Assembly (NCBI RefSeq): GCF_009380135.2
Contig: NZ_WHUT02000018.1
Location: 1-58,372 of the forward strand
Length of the DNA: 58,372 bases
Direction: 5' to 3'
Source: Fertoeibacter niger
GTDB lineage: Bacteria; Pseudomonadota; Alphaproteobacteria; Rhodobacterales; Rhodobacteraceae
Position 1 is the first letter of the stretch. Each line of letters begins with the position of its first letter. The notes below the pieces were generated by a model. The model searched no databases and was not told the origin of the DNA. It saw only the letters and a list, made by a program, of their open reading frames with translations. The translations under genes and the position numbers were made by a program. Positions 49,302 to 58,372 of this stretch are shown here, piece after piece.

Positions 49302-49715
49302 ATGATCCTCGGCATCGGCACGGATCTGTGCAACATCGAACGGATCGAGGGCACCTTGGCCCGCTTTGGCGACCGTTTTCTGCACCGGGTTTTTACCGAA
49401 CGCGAACAGCGCAAGGCCGCCAGCCGTCCCCGCGCCGTGGCCGCCACCTATGCCAAACGCTGGGCCGCGAAAGAGGCGTGCTCAAAGGCCTTGGGCACCG
49501 GGTTACGCATGGGAATCGCGTGGAAAGACATGGCGGTATCCAACCTGCGCACGGGCCAGCCGGTGATGCACCTGACCGGCTGGGCGGCGGAACGGCTGGC
49601 GGCCATGACCCCCCCGGGCCACGAGGCCATCGTTCACGTCACCCTGACCGACGACCACCCCTGGGCGCAGGCCTTTGTGGTGATCGAGGCGCGACCCCTG
49701 CCTCCCCCAACTTGA
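49302..49715 (+). CDS. acpS: Holo-[acyl-carrier-protein] synthase
   Basis: Moves the phosphopantetheine arm from coenzyme A to acyl carrier protein, switching on fatty-acid synthesis. The 137-residue protein has the two magnesium motifs of the family: [11 protein letters not shown] (Asp8) near the start and the [16 protein letters not shown] helix with the conserved Glu. The ATG at 49302 gives the standard opening MILGIGTDL; an in-frame extension through the repeat array is not credible. The array of 11-bp repeats lies just upstream, so its control may extend to lepB, rnc and era. Confidence 0.95.
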   Translation: MILGIGTDLCNIERIEGTLARFGDRFLHRVFTEREQRKAASRPRAVAATYAKRWAAKEACSKALGTGLRMGIAWKDMAVSNLRTGQPVMHLTGWAAERLAAMTPPGHEAIVHVTLTDDHPWAQAFVVIEARPLPPPT

Positions 49716-49791
49716 CTCCCGCGCGCCCCGCGCGCATGTAGCGCCAAACCCTGCGCGCCCCGTGGCGCCGCAGCCCAAAAAGGCAGGACGC

Positions 49792-50580
49792 ATGGCTAGC
49801 AAGGCAAAATCCGACGGCGGCATTGTCGAGACGGTGAAAACCATCGTCTATGCCCTGCTGATCGCAGGCGTGTTCCGCACCCTGTTCTTTCAGCCGTTCT
49901 GGATTCCATCGGGCAGCATGAAGGATACGCTGCTGATCGGTGACTTCCTGTTTGTAAACAAGATGGCCTATGGCTATTCGCGCTATTCCTGCCCCTTCTC
50001 GATCTGCCCCTTCTCGGGGCGGCTGCTGTTTTCTGAACCCGAACGCGGCGATGTGGTGGTGTTCCGCCACCCGGTCAACGGGTCTGATTTCATCAAGCGG
50101 CTGGTGGGCCTGCCCGGTGACACGGTGCAGATGCGCAATGGCGTGCTGATCCTGAATGGCGCCGAAGTGCCGCAGACCCCGGCCGGCACGTTCGAGGAAC
50201 TGATGGAACCGCAGGGCCCGATGGGGCAACTGCCGCGCTGCGAAAACGGCCCGGTGGGCGAGGGCGGCACCTGCACCGCGTCGCGCTTCACCGAAACGCT
50301 GCCGGGCGGGCGCACGCATGACATCCTGAACATCGACACCAACGGTTTTGCCGACAACACCGATGTGTTCACCGTGCCCGCCGGGCATTACTTCTTCATG
50401 GGCGACAACCGCGACAACAGCCAGGACAGCCGCTTTGGCCAGGCCGTTGGTGGCGTTGGATTTGTTCCCGCCGACCATCTGATCGGCCGCGCCGACCGGA
50501 TCATGTTTTCCTCCGCTGGCCGGTCGATGCTGTATTTCTGGACCTGGCGTTCCGACCGCTTCTTCAAGGCGGTGGAGTGA
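49792..50580 (+). CDS. lepB: Signal peptidase I
   Basis: The inner-membrane enzyme that removes signal peptides from exported proteins. The 262-residue chain has an amino-terminal membrane anchor (about 14-32), the nucleophile Ser42 in PSGSMKDTL and the general base Lys102 in [12 protein letters not shown], plus the late [11 protein letters not shown] motif. A short Cys-containing insert ([14 protein letters not shown]) between the two catalytic boxes is typical of alphaproteobacteria. The ATG at 49792 is preferred to one ten codons upstream because of GGCAGGA. Its stop overlaps the rnc start (GTGA). Confidence 0.95.
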   Translation: MASKAKSDGGIVETVKTIVYALLIAGVFRTLFFQPFWIPSGSMKDTLLIGDFLFVNKMAYGYSRYSCPFSICPFSGRLLFSEPERGDVVVFRHPVNGSDFIKRLVGLPGDTVQMRNGVLILNGAEVPQTPAGTFEELMEPQGPMGQLPRCENGPVGEGGTCTASRFTETLPGGRTHDILNIDTNGFADNTDVFTVPAGHYFFMGDNRDNSQDSRFGQAVGGVGFVPADHLIGRADRIMFSSAGRSMLYFWTWRSDRFFKAVE

Positions 50581-51266
50581 GGCTTTCATCCGATCTTCAG
50601 GCCCTTTCGGGCCGTCTGGGGCACGATTTCCGCACGCCTGAACTGCTGTTGCGCGCCGTCACCCATGCCTCACTGTCATCCGCCACAAGGCCCGACAATC
50701 AGCGGCTGGAGTTTCTGGGCGACCGGGTGCTGGGGCTGGTGATGGCGGAGGCGCTGCTGGCCGCCGACCCGGGTGCGACCGAAGGGCAGCTTGCGCCCCG
50801 CTTCAACGCCTTGGTGCGCAAGGAAACCTGCGCCGATGTGGCCCGGGCGCTGGCGCTGGGCGATGTGCTGAAACTGGGCCGGTCCGAAATGATGTCGGGC
50901 GGGCGGCGCAAAGAGGCGCTGCTCGGCGACGCGCTGGAGGCGGTGATCGCCGCCGTCTATCTGGATGGCGGGTTCGATGCGGCCCGGGCGACCATCTTGC
51001 GGCTGTGGGCTGACCGGATCGGCGCGGTGGAACAGGACGCCCGCGACGCGAAAACCGCGTTGCAGGAATGGGCGCAGGCGCGTGGCCTGCCACCCCCGGC
51101 CTATACCGAAATGGCGCGCTCTGGCCCCGATCACCAGCCGGTGTTCACGGTCGAGGTGCGGCTTGACAATGGCGCTGCGGAAACGGCGACAGCCGGGGCG
51201 AAACGGCTGGCCGAACAGGCAGCGGCAAGGGCGCTTCTGGCGCGGATGGAGACGACCGATGACTGA
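50577..51266 (+). CDS. rnc: Ribonuclease III
   Basis: Cuts double-stranded RNA in rRNA and mRNA processing. The 229-residue protein has the nuclease signature [10 protein letters not shown] (43-52), the second catalytic pair Asp118 and Glu121 in [12 protein letters not shown], and a carboxy-terminal double-stranded RNA-binding domain (about 155-225, ending [14 protein letters not shown]). It starts with GTG, overlapping lepB by four bases, and overlaps era by eight. The lepB-rnc-era order is the classical one. Confidence 0.96.
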   Translation: MRLSSDLQALSGRLGHDFRTPELLLRAVTHASLSSATRPDNQRLEFLGDRVLGLVMAEALLAADPGATEGQLAPRFNALVRKETCADVARALALGDVLKLGRSEMMSGGRRKEALLGDALEAVIAAVYLDGGFDAARATILRLWADRIGAVEQDARDAKTALQEWAQARGLPPPAYTEMARSGPDHQPVFTVEVRLDNGAAETATAGAKRLAEQAAARALLARMETTDD

Positions 51267-52266
51267 CGAACCCGAAGCCCCGCAGCCGGACGGCATTCAC
51301 CCGGAAAAACCTCATCCCGATGCGCCCGGCCCCGATGGCAGCGCCGTGGGTGGCGACGGCAACACCCGCGCCGGTTTCGTGGCCCTGATCGGCGAGCCGA
51401 ACGCGGGCAAATCCACCCTCTTGAACCGCATGGTGGGTGCCAAGGTGTCGATCGTGACGCACAAGGTGCAGACCACCCGCGCCCGCATCCGTGGTGTGGC
51501 GATGGATGGCCAGACGCAGATCGTGTTCGTCGATACGCCCGGCCTGTTCCGCCCGCGCCGCAGGCTTGACCGCGCGATGGTGGCTGCCGCCTGGGGCGGG
51601 GCCGCCGATGCCGACATCATCGTGCTGCTGATCGAGGCGCACCGCGGGCTGACCGAGGGCACCAAATCCATCATCGACAGCATGCGCGACCGCATTCCGC
51701 GCGGGCAGGCGGTGGCGCTGGCCATCAACAAGATCGACCGGGTCAAGGCCGAAACCCTGCTGGCGCTGACCGAGGAAATGAACAACGCCTTTCCCTTTGT
51801 CGAAACCTTCATGATCTCGGCGGAAAAGGGCTATGGCGTGGACAAGCTGAAACACTGGCTGGCAGGTGAACTGCCCGAAGGCCCGTGGTTCTATCCCGAA
51901 GACCAGATCGCCGACCTGCCGCTGCGCATGATCGCCGCCGAGGTGACGCGCGAAAAGCTGACCCTGCGCCTGCACGAGGAACTGCCCTATCAACTGACCG
52001 TCGAGACCGAGAAATGGGAGGAACGCCCCGATGGTTCGGTGCGCATCGACCAGATCGTTTATGTCGCCCGCGACGGCCACAAGGGCATCGTGCTGGGCAA
52101 CAAGGGCGAAACCATCAAATCCATCGGCCAGGCCGCGCGGATTGATCTGGTCGATTTCCTTGACCGGCCAGTGCACCTGTTCCTTCAGGTAAAGGTGCGC
52201 CCGAACTGGCTGGAAGAGCCCGAGCGCTATTCCGAAATGGGGCTGGACTTCAAGGACGGGAACTGA
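51259..52266 (+). CDS. era: GTPase Era
   Basis: An essential GTPase that binds 16S rRNA near its 3' end and helps mature the 30S subunit. The 335-residue protein has G1 GEPNAGKS (45-52), G3 DTPG (92-95), G4 NKID (157-160), G5 ISAEKG, and a carboxy-terminal KH domain with GNKGETIK. The first 36 residues are a Pro/Asp/Gly-rich disordered extension not found in short Era proteins. The ATG overlaps the end of rnc by eight bases; a later start would lose only the extension, so the exact start needs proof. Confidence 0.95.
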   Translation: MTDEPEAPQPDGIHPEKPHPDAPGPDGSAVGGDGNTRAGFVALIGEPNAGKSTLLNRMVGAKVSIVTHKVQTTRARIRGVAMDGQTQIVFVDTPGLFRPRRRLDRAMVAAAWGGAADADIIVLLIEAHRGLTEGTKSIIDSMRDRIPRGQAVALAINKIDRVKAETLLALTEEMNNAFPFVETFMISAEKGYGVDKLKHWLAGELPEGPWFYPEDQIADLPLRMIAAEVTREKLTLRLHEELPYQLTVETEKWEERPDGSVRIDQIVYVARDGHKGIVLGNKGETIKSIGQAARIDLVDFLDRPVHLFLQVKVRPNWLEEPERYSEMGLDFKDGN

Positions 52267-52270
52267 GCCC

Positions 52271-52462
52271 CTACCCCTTGCGGTGGCGCAGGAAGGCGAG
52301 GATGATCCACCCTATTGCGATCAACCCCGCCAGACCCGAGGCCAGTTGTGCCGCAGGGCTGCCCTCCAGACCGAACACGTCAAACAGCATCAGCAGTTGC
52401 ACGGCGATGAACACCAGCAGCACAAGGCGCGCGCCCAGCGGAATGCGGAATGGTGTGGTCAT
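52271..52462 (-). CDS. Small two-helix membrane protein
   Basis: A 63-residue protein with two predicted membrane helices (about 11-27 and 38-57), a short loop between them and a basic end (LRHRKG). I do not recognise a named family. It lies on the opposite strand between era and the DUF1491 gene, converging on era with a four-base gap. A GGAGCC ribosome site lies about eight bases upstream of the ATG. Its hydrophobic pattern makes it a likely real gene. Confidence 0.6.
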   Translation of the reverse strand: MTTPFRIPLGARLVLLVFIAVQLLMLFDVFGLEGSPAAQLASGLAGLIAIGWIILAFLRHRKG

Positions 52463-52535
52463 TGAAAAGGCTCCTGTTCTTTCGCTGACCCGACTTTAGC
52501 CGGGGCGCATCACAACTCAAGTGAAGAATCCCGTC

Positions 52536-52865
52536 ATGAAACTGACTGCCGATTTCTGGGTGCGCGCCTATCTGAACCGCCTGCGTCTGGCCGCGATCCC
52601 GGCCTTTGTCACCGCGAAGGGCGATGCCACGGCGGGGGCGGTTCTGGTGAAACTGGCCACGCTGGACGGGCAGGCACAGGCGTTTCAACGCTCGTTTGAT
52701 CTGATGTCGGGCGCGCGGGTATGGGTTACTTTGACCGCGGGGGCCGAGGCCGAGGTGGATGCAGCCATTGCCCGCCAGCGCCGCTTTGACCCCGATCTGT
52801 GGGTGATCGAGGTCGAAGACCGGCAAGGCCGCCACCTGCTGGATGAGGATGGACTCAGCGGCTGA
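52536..52865 (+). CDS. DUF1491 family protein
   Basis: A 109-residue protein of the DUF1491 family, found mainly in alphaproteobacteria, function unknown. The start MKLTADFWVRAYLNRLRL and the GDATAGAVLVKLATLDG segment are typical, as is the ending FDPDLWVIEVEDRQGRHLLDE. A GTG five codons upstream is in frame, but the ATG at 52536 gives the usual family start. It is often found between era and recO. Its last 11 bases overlap the end of the convergent Pr6Pr-type gene. Confidence 0.8.
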   Translation: MKLTADFWVRAYLNRLRLAAIPAFVTAKGDATAGAVLVKLATLDGQAQAFQRSFDLMSGARVWVTLTAGAEAEVDAAIARQRRFDPDLWVIEVEDRQGRHLLDEDGLSG

Positions 52866-53454
52866 TCCGCGCGACGGCAAACACCGTGGCGCCGAGCACC
52901 GCGAAAGCCGCCAGAACCTGCGCCATGTTGCGCAGCACGGCGGCAGGGCCAAGCTGGTGCAGATCCAGAAATCCGTAGGGCCAGAAGCCGGTCAGCATGC
53001 CGCGCGCGATGGCATAGGTGAAATAGGCCAGCGGCCAGACAAGCCACATCAGCATGACCGGCCAGCGCAGCGCGCCCTTGGGGGCGAAGGCCGCCCACCA
53101 CAGCGCCACCATGACCGGCACGGCGGTATGCAGCCCCTGATCCGCCCACCAGCCCAGACCCGGCGGCGGCCCCGCCCCGGTGATCGAGGGTTGCCCGTAA
53201 AGCCCCACCATGCCGATGGCCACCAACAGCCCGCCATGCCGGGCCGCGCTGAACTGTCGCCCTGCGGCCAGCGCCGCGAAATGCGCCAGAACGGCGCTAT
53301 TGGTCAGAATGGTGAAATAGCCCGCCATGCGCCAGATTTCGGCCAGCAGATCCGGCTCTGCCAGCCTGCCATAGGAATAGATGCCCTGCGCCAGCACCGA
53401 AAGCCCGGCGGTCAGCGCGATCAGCAGGGCCGTGGTGCGTCGCAAGGGCATCAT
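52855..53454 (-). CDS. Pr6Pr family membrane protein
   Basis: A 199-residue membrane protein with six predicted helices and the family features [15 protein letters not shown] and [13 protein letters not shown]...WPYGFLD. The family is called Pr6Pr after proline-flanked helices, and its function is unknown. Two adjacent ATGs are possible at the start; neither has a strong ribosome site. It lies on the opposite strand within the era-recO interval and is divergent from recO with an 82-bp gap. Confidence 0.8.
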   Translation of the reverse strand: MMPLRRTTALLIALTAGLSVLAQGIYSYGRLAEPDLLAEIWRMAGYFTILTNSAVLAHFAALAAGRQFSAARHGGLLVAIGMVGLYGQPSITGAGPPPGLGWWADQGLHTAVPVMVALWWAAFAPKGALRWPVMLMWLVWPLAYFTYAIARGMLTGFWPYGFLDLHQLGPAAVLRNMAQVLAAFAVLGATVFAVARISR

Positions 53455-53536
53455 TCCGCATTTCTGCGCCGGAACCGCCTTTGCCGCAAGGGGTGGCACC
53501 CTTGCCCTGCCGCACGCGGCCCGCGATAGTGCCGGG

Positions 53537-54259
53537 ATGGATTGGCGCGACGAAGGCGTGCTTTTGACCATGCGCAGGCATGGCGAAAGCGCCGCGATCA
53601 TCGAGGTGTTCACCGTGGCCCATGGCCGGCATGCGGGGGTGGTGCGGGGCGGGGCCTCGCGCCGGATGTCGCCCATCCTGCAACCCGGTGCGCAACTGGA
53701 TGTCTCTTGGCGGGCGCGGCTGGAGGATCACATCGGCATCTTCACGGTGGAACCTGTGCGGTCGCGCGCCGGGTTGCTGGGCGACCGGCTGGCGCTGGCA
53801 GGGCTGAACGCGATCTGTGCGCTGCTGCATGTGGCGCTGCCCGAACGCGCGGCGCATCCGCATCTGTGGGTGATGACAGTGGCGTTGCTGGATGCGCTGG
53901 GGGCATCGCCCGACTGGCCCCTGGCCTATCTGCGGTGGGAGGTGCTGCTGCTGGAAGAGGTGGGCTTTGGCCTTGACCTGACGCGCTGTGCCGTGACCGG
54001 CACGCGCGACGATCTGGCCTTTGTCAGCCCGCGCACCGGGCGGGCCGTGGCGCGCGGGGCCGCGGGTGACTGGGCCGACCGGCTGTTGCCGTTGCCCGCC
54101 TGCATGCTGGGGCAGGGCGGGGCCGACCGGGTGGAAATCGCGCAGGGGCTGGCGATCACCGGGCACTTCCTGACGCGCGAGCTGGCCCCCCTGCTGCATG
54201 GCCGCCCCTTGCCCGAGGCGCGGGCAAGGTTGCTGGAACTGCTGGCCCGCTCTGCGTGA
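53537..54259 (+). CDS. recO: DNA repair protein RecO
   Basis: Helps load RecA onto gaps coated with SSB in the RecFOR pathway. The 240-residue protein starts [22 protein letters not shown], with an OB fold (to about residue 80) and a helical carboxy-terminal domain. The zinc cysteines of many RecO proteins are absent; only Cys in [22 protein letters not shown] remains, as is usual for alphaproteobacteria. An upstream in-frame extension overlaps the Pr6Pr start and is rejected. It ends the era-region block. Confidence 0.92.
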   Translation: MDWRDEGVLLTMRRHGESAAIIEVFTVAHGRHAGVVRGGASRRMSPILQPGAQLDVSWRARLEDHIGIFTVEPVRSRAGLLGDRLALAGLNAICALLHVALPERAAHPHLWVMTVALLDALGASPDWPLAYLRWEVLLLEEVGFGLDLTRCAVTGTRDDLAFVSPRTGRAVARGAAGDWADRLLPLPACMLGQGGADRVEIAQGLAITGHFLTRELAPLLHGRPLPEARARLLELLARSA

Positions 54260-54271
54260 CGCTGCCCGCAT

Positions 54272-54331
54272 AAAACTGGCCCGGCTAAAACTGGCCCGGC
54301 TGACATTGGCCCGAATGTCATCGGTCCGGCT
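54272..54331 (+). repeat. Four tandem 15-bp repeats after recO
   Basis: AAAACTGGCCCGGCT occurs twice in a row (54272-54286, 54287-54301), followed by two diverged units (54302-54316 and 54317-54331) that keep the TGGCCCG/CGGTCCG core. In one frame the units encode a repeating five-residue pattern (KLARL), but no gene supports it. It lies 12 bp after the recO stop. Confidence 0.7.
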
Positions 54332-54426
54332 GGTGCGGTGCCACCTGTCCCGAACATGCCGCGAAATGTCGCAGGCGGGCCAGACCTGCGCCCAAAGGCG
54401 CGGCACATCTGGGGGCAGAGAGCATC

Positions 54427-55656
54427 ATGGCCACAAGATACCTTCCCCTTTTTCTGAAACACGCAGCCACCCCGCGGGTCGAGTCCTTTGCCCTGTTGGC
54501 GGGGCTGGAGGCCGCCGTGCGTGGCACGCTGATCGCCGTGATGCCGCTGACCGTCTATGACGCGGTGCGCGACGCGGGGGTGGTGTCGCGGATCTATTTC
54601 TTTGTCGGCATCGCCTCGCTGATCTGGGGGCTGCTGGTGCCATGGGCCACGCGGCATGTGCCACGACGCTGGCTTTATACGCTGGGCACAGCGCTGTATG
54701 TCATCGGGATGGTGCTGGCGATTGTGGGAGGGCCGGTGGCTGTGCCCTTGTCGCTTCTGGCCAATGCGCTGGCGACGGCGACGGTGTTTGTCTGCTTCAA
54801 CGCCTATGTGCTGGATTACATAACCCGCGCCGATCTGGGGCGCAGCCAGTCGATGCAGATGCTGTATGCCGCGACACCCTGGGCGGTGGGGCCGCTGCTG
54901 GGGGTCTGGCTGCGCGATCTGTGGGCTCCCGCGCCGTTCCTGCTGGCGGCGGTGTTTGCCGGGGCGCTGGCCACCGCATTCTGGGTGCTGCGGCTGGGCA
55001 ACGGAAAGCAGATCACCCGCGCCAAGGGGCCCGCGCTGAACCCGCTGGCCTATCTGGGGCGCTTTGCAGGCCAGCCAAGGCTGATCGCGGGCTGGCTGTT
55101 TGCGGTGCTGCGGTCCTGTGGCTGGTGGGTCTATGTGGTCTATCTGCCGATCTTCTGTATCGAGGCGGGCTTGGGCGACAAGGTGGGTGGTGTCGCGCTG
55201 TCACTGTCGAATGCGCTGCTGTTCACGACGCCGCTCTTGCTGCGCATGGTCTACCGGCGCACGGTGCGGGTGGCGGTGCGCGGGGCCTTTGCGCTGTGCG
55301 CGGTGACGCTGGTGGCGGCCACGCTGCTGTCAGGGCTGCCCTGGCTGACGGTGCTTTTGCTGATGGCCTGTTCGTTCGGGCTGGTGCTGCTGGATGTGGC
55401 AGGTGGCCTGCCCTTCATGATGGCGGTTAAGCCGTCAGAGCGCACGGAAATGGCCGCCGTCTATTCCAGCTTTCGTGACGTGTCGGGCATCCTGACTCCG
55501 GGTGCCGCCTATCTGGTGCTGCTGGTGGCCCCGGTGGCGGGGGTGTTTGCGGCCTGTGGGGCGGGCATGGCCGCGGCCTGGCTGATGGCCGGGCGGCTGC
55601 ACCCGCGGCTGGGGGCCGCGCGCCCGTCACATGGTGTGGCGCTGCCGGGGGAATAG
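54427..55656 (+). CDS. MFS transporter
   Basis: A 409-residue major facilitator with about twelve hydrophobic helices. The loop between helices 2 and 3 is WATRHVPRRWLY, a diverged form of the usual MFS motif A, and helix 4 holds a polar NAYVLDYITRADLGRSQ stretch. The halves are joined by a basic loop (GNGKQITRAKGPALNP). The substrate cannot be predicted; no regulator or enzyme gene is joined to it. It begins 167 bp after recO, past the tandem repeats, with no clear Shine-Dalgarno beyond GGGGGCAGAG. Confidence 0.88.
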   Translation: MATRYLPLFLKHAATPRVESFALLAGLEAAVRGTLIAVMPLTVYDAVRDAGVVSRIYFFVGIASLIWGLLVPWATRHVPRRWLYTLGTALYVIGMVLAIVGGPVAVPLSLLANALATATVFVCFNAYVLDYITRADLGRSQSMQMLYAATPWAVGPLLGVWLRDLWAPAPFLLAAVFAGALATAFWVLRLGNGKQITRAKGPALNPLAYLGRFAGQPRLIAGWLFAVLRSCGWWVYVVYLPIFCIEAGLGDKVGGVALSLSNALLFTTPLLLRMVYRRTVRVAVRGAFALCAVTLVAATLLSGLPWLTVLLLMACSFGLVLLDVAGGLPFMMAVKPSERTEMAAVYSSFRDVSGILTPGAAYLVLLVAPVAGVFAACGAGMAAAWLMAGRLHPRLGAARPSHGVALPGE

Positions 55657-55678
55657 CCGCGCATACCGTCCGGTCAGG

Positions 55679-57346
55679 TCAGTCCAGCAGCCGCCGCGCG
55701 ATGACCTGCGCCTGAATTTCGGCGGCCCCCTCGAATATGTTCAGGATGCGCGCGTCGCACAGGATGCGGGAAATCTGGTATTCCAGCGCAAAGCCGTTGC
55801 CGCCGTGGATCTGCAACGCATTGTCGGCGCTGGCCCAGGCCACCCGCGCGCCCAGCAGTTTGGCCATGCCCGCCTCAAGATCGCAGCGTTTGTCATGGTC
55901 TTTCTGCCATGCGGCGTAATAGGTCAGTTGCCGGGCGATCATGATTTCCACCGCCATCATCGCCAGTTTGCCCGCCACGCGCGGAAAGGCGATCAGCGCC
56001 TTGCCGAACTGCTTGCGGTCGGTGGCATATTGCATGCCCACCTCCAGCGCGTTCTGCGCCACGCCGATGGCCCGGGCGGCAGTCTGGATGCGGGCCGATT
56101 CAAACGTCTGCATCAGCTGCTTGAAGCCCTGCCCCTCGACCCCGCCCAGCAGGTTTTCGCCCTTTACCGCGAAGCCATCGAAGGCCAGCTCATATTCCTT
56201 CATGCCTCGGTAGCCCAAGACCTCGATCTCGCCGCCGGTCATGCCGGGGGTGGGAAAGGGAGCCTCATCGGTGCCAGGAGTCTTTTCGGCCAGAAACATC
56301 GACAGGCCCCGGTAATCGGTAGTGGCGGGGTCGGTGCGGGCCAGCAGGGTCATCACATGGGTGCGGGCGGCATGGGTGATCCAGGTCTTGTTGCCGGTCA
56401 CTTGCCAATCGTCACCCGCTTTCACCGCGCGCGTGCGCAGGCTGCCCAGATCAGAACCGGTGTTGGGTTCGGTAAACACCGCCGTGGGCAGCGTTTCGCC
56501 GGATGCCAGTTTCGGCAGCCAATGCTGTTTCTGCGCATCCGTCCCGCCACACAGGATCAGTTCGGCGGCAATCTCGGTGCGCGTGGCCAGTGACCCCACA
56601 CCGATATAGCCGCGCGACAATTCCTCGGACACCACCACCATCGATGCCTTCGACAGGCCAAACCCGCCGAATTCCTCGGGGATGGTCAGGCCGAACACAC
56701 CCATTTCCGCCAGCGCATCAATGATCTCCATCGGGATCAATTCGTCGCGCAGATGCCAGCCATGGGCGAAGGGCGCCACCTTTTCATCGGCAAAGCGGCG
56801 GAACTGGTCGCGGATCATCTCCAGCTCCGCCTCCAGCCCCGATGCGCCAAAGGTCGCGCGCCCGGCGTTGTCCTGCATCAGGTCCACCAGCCGCATGCGG
56901 GCGGCGGCCGAATTGCCCCGGGCCATCAGGGCAAGCGCCGCCGCCCCGGGCTGGGCCGGGGACAGGCCCAGATCCTGCAACCGCGCGACCTCCCCCTGGC
57001 TCATCGGGATGCCGCCGTGGATGTGGTGCAGATACTCGCCAAAGCCGATCTGCAGGAGCAGCGCCTCGATCTCGCCGAAATGGCCGGATGCGGCCAGCCG
57101 CCCGGCCCAGGCCTGCATCTGCCGCAGGCTTTCGGTATAGGTGGCAAGCCAGGCCAGCGTATGCGCGGCAAACTGGTGCTCTTCCAGCAGAGGGCTCGAA
57201 ATGCGCCCGCCCGTCGTGACCAGCCCGCGCAAGGCCTCGCGCCCGGCCGCAAACAGCGCCTCTACCTCGGGCACCGCCTCGGCGGTCAGGGTCAGCAGAT
57301 CGGCCAGAAGGGGCGATTGGGGCGGGGTCTGTCCGTCATGGGGCAT
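55679..57346 (-). CDS. mcd: Acyl-CoA dehydrogenase, probable (2S)-methylsuccinyl-CoA dehydrogenase
   Basis: A 555-residue flavoprotein with an acyl-CoA dehydrogenase core (about 165-550) and an unusual helical extension of some 160 residues before it. The extension, the HGWHLRDELIPMEIIDALAEMG segment and overall length fit methylsuccinyl-CoA dehydrogenase of the ethylmalonyl-CoA pathway, which serves acetate growth in Rhodobacter. FAD-binding VFTEPNTGSDLGSL and WITHAARTHVMT segments, QIHGGNGFALEY and a carboxy-terminal IFEGAAEIQ (candidate catalytic Glu) are present. The ATG at 57344-57346 follows AGAGG. Other pathway genes (ccr, ecm) are not in the window. Confidence 0.8.
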   Translation of the reverse strand: MPHDGQTPPQSPLLADLLTLTAEAVPEVEALFAAGREALRGLVTTGGRISSPLLEEHQFAAHTLAWLATYTESLRQMQAWAGRLAASGHFGEIEALLLQIGFGEYLHHIHGGIPMSQGEVARLQDLGLSPAQPGAAALALMARGNSAAARMRLVDLMQDNAGRATFGASGLEAELEMIRDQFRRFADEKVAPFAHGWHLRDELIPMEIIDALAEMGVFGLTIPEEFGGFGLSKASMVVVSEELSRGYIGVGSLATRTEIAAELILCGGTDAQKQHWLPKLASGETLPTAVFTEPNTGSDLGSLRTRAVKAGDDWQVTGNKTWITHAARTHVMTLLARTDPATTDYRGLSMFLAEKTPGTDEAPFPTPGMTGGEIEVLGYRGMKEYELAFDGFAVKGENLLGGVEGQGFKQLMQTFESARIQTAARAIGVAQNALEVGMQYATDRKQFGKALIAFPRVAGKLAMMAVEIMIARQLTYYAAWQKDHDKRCDLEAGMAKLLGARVAWASADNALQIHGGNGFALEYQISRILCDARILNIFEGAAEIQAQVIARRLLD

Positions 57347-57519
57347 GGCTGGCCTCTGAATGCTGCGCTTGCAAAGGGGGTAATCGCTTTGCATCCGCAG
57401 CGCAAGAAAAATTCGCCGTTGGTTCGTGTGGCGAATGAAAATGTCGCAGCCAAATCGCCCGTGCGGTTTCCCCACCAAGAGGCTACAGAAGCGCAAGCAG
57501 CGGCAATGGGCAGGATGAT

Positions 57520-58290
57520 ATGGATTTCCTCATGGCGGGGCTGAACCCGGTGGCGTTCTGGGCCGCCATGGCGGTGACCCTGTGTTCCGGCTTCATCAAG
57601 GGCGCCATCGGTTTTGCCATGCCGATGATCATGGTCTCGGCCTTTTCCAGCTTTCTGCCGCCCGAGGTGGCGCTGGCCGGGCTGATCCTGCCAGTGCTCT
57701 TGACCAACCTCAGCCAGGCGTTTCGGCAGGGCTGGCGTGCGGCCTGGCAAACGGCCCGAAAGTTCTGGCGCTTTCTGGCGGGCACGGTGGTTTTCATCCT
57801 GCTGTCGGCGCAATTCGTGCGCGATATCCCGCAGCCGGTGTTCCTGATGCTGCTGGGCCTGCCGATCACCGTCTTTGCCCTGCTGCAACTGGCGGGGCGC
57901 AAGCTGGCGCTGCGGCTGGAGCACCGCGCGCGGGCAGAGACCGTGCTGGGTGTGATCGGCGGGCTTTATGGCGGGCTGTCGGGCATATGGGGGCCGCCGC
58001 TGCTGGTCTATCTGCTGTCTGTCGGGGCCGAAAAGGTCGAGACGATCCGCGCGCAGGGGGTGGTATTTCTGATCGGGGCGGTGGTTCTGCTGGCGGCACA
58101 TCTGCAATCGGGGGTGATGAACGCCACCACTGCACCATTTTCCGCCGCTCTGGCGCTGCCGGCGATGCTGGGCATGGCGCTGGGGTATGCGGTGCAGGAC
58201 CGGCTGGACCAGGGGCGCTTTCGCTGGTGGACACAGGTTTTGCTGGTGGTCACGGGGCTGAACCTGATGCGGCAGGCGTTCAACGTCTGA
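57520..58290 (+). CDS. TSUP (TauE/SafE) family transporter
   Basis: A 256-residue integral membrane protein with eight or so helices in two repeats. The TSUP family moves sulfite, sulfoacetate or other organosulfur anions out of the cell. Repeat motifs are SGFIKGAIGFAMPMI in the first half and YGGLSGIWGPPLLVYLL in the second, both rich in Gly and Pro as usual. It is divergent from mcd across a 173-bp gap. TSUP genes often accompany xdh genes, and xdhA lies at the opposite window end, but linkage between the ends is not shown here. Confidence 0.88.
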   Translation: MDFLMAGLNPVAFWAAMAVTLCSGFIKGAIGFAMPMIMVSAFSSFLPPEVALAGLILPVLLTNLSQAFRQGWRAAWQTARKFWRFLAGTVVFILLSAQFVRDIPQPVFLMLLGLPITVFALLQLAGRKLALRLEHRARAETVLGVIGGLYGGLSGIWGPPLLVYLLSVGAEKVETIRAQGVVFLIGAVVLLAAHLQSGVMNATTAPFSAALALPAMLGMALGYAVQDRLDQGRFRWWTQVLLVVTGLNLMRQAFNV

Positions 58291-58321
58291 CAGCAGCATG
58301 CAACGCCATCTGATCTTGTGA

Positions 58322-58366
58322 TTTCCCAGAGTGAAATATCCTCGGGGGTGGGGTCCGGGGAGGGGG
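58322..58366 (+). repeat. Dispersed G-rich repeat, right-end copy
   Basis: Matches the reverse complement of bases 2-46 at 44 of 45 positions. G-runs at 58344-58348, 58350-58353, 58357-58360 and 58362-58366 form a G-quadruplex-type pattern with loops of 1, 3 and 1 bases. It lies 32 bp after the TSUP gene stop, outside any gene seen here, and the window ends six bases later. Confidence 0.8.
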
Positions 58367-58372
58367 CAGACA

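Noticed and set aside
1-58372. CRISPR arrays, insertion sequences, prophage genes
   Set aside because: No regularly spaced long repeats, transposase, integrase or phage structural genes were seen on either strand.

Overview
The window is a GC-rich chromosomal segment of an alphaproteobacterium, most likely in the Rhodobacteraceae (Rhodobacter/Paracoccus relatives). The evidence is the gene set: short-form HisG with HisZ, a class II (B12-dependent) ribonucleotide reductase, DUF1489 and DUF1491 proteins, methylsuccinyl-CoA dehydrogenase of the ethylmalonyl-CoA pathway, a cluster of three deformylase genes plus fmt, the NYN-folK-rpoZ-rsh and pdxJ-acpS-lepB-rnc-era-recO blocks, and a perfect CtrA-type site. 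No phage, insertion sequence, CRISPR array or rRNA operon is visible. I count 63 protein genes and one tRNA.

Layout. 1-0.5 kb: the start of a leftward xdhA, cut by the window edge. 0.8-4.2 kb: dnaE. 4.4-8.2 kb: slyX and, divergently, hisS-hisZ-hisG. 8.2-12.4 kb: leftward nrdJ, a Hint-domain protein and a DUF1489 protein. 12.8-17.2 kb: tRNA-Arg(UCU), an S49 peptidase, a small zinc-ribbon membrane protein, a pteridine-reductase-like SDR and uvrC. 17.2-20.4 kb: an orphan TctC-type binding protein, an orphan Phd-type antitoxin, then pgsA-moaD-moaE. 20.4-24.6 kb: a leftward run of accessory genes (P1 peptidase, cupin, FMN reductase, LrgA/LrgB pair, GNAT, GFA protein). 24.7-28.2 kb: smc. 28.2-32.8 kb: leftward MOSC, glycosyltransferase, mltB, cbiB and cobD. 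33-38 kb: two small unknown genes, a MalY/PatB aminotransferase, def-def-def-like-fmt and a GlsB-type protein. 38-43.5 kb: leftward TetR, TRIC, rnhA, a two-domain caspase-like protein, DUF3429 and ispH. 43.9-54.3 kb: NYN gene, folK, rpoZ, rsh, DUF2062, pdxJ, acpS, lepB, rnc, era and recO. 54.4-58.3 kb: MFS transporter, mcd and a TSUP transporter.

How the genes fit together. Most of the segment is housekeeping: replication and repair (dnaE, smc, uvrC, recO, rnhA), translation start and processing (def, fmt, hisS, rnc, era), stringent control (rpoZ, rsh), lipid and secretion functions (pgsA, acpS, lepB) and histidine synthesis. Two cofactor themes recur. Molybdenum cofactor: xdhA, moaD, moaE and a MOSC protein. 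Cobalamin: cbiB and cobD make it, and NrdJ and the ethylmalonyl-CoA pathway use it. Many neighbours overlap by the four bases ATGA or GTGA, indicating translational coupling.

The most unusual signals are: a GTGCATC motif repeated every 11 bp in front of both hisS and acpS; a block of about 50% G+C with foreign codon use inside hisS; a secreted protein with two caspase folds, one with its catalytic pair replaced; a third deformylase paralogue lacking the catalytic Glu and the metal Cys; a perfect TTAA-N7-TTAAC site before the Hint gene; a DnaA-box pair in an AT-rich gap before uvrC; and a 45-bp G-quadruplex-type repeat in inverted orientation at the two ends of the window, which suggests that the window is a whole contig broken at a dispersed repeat.
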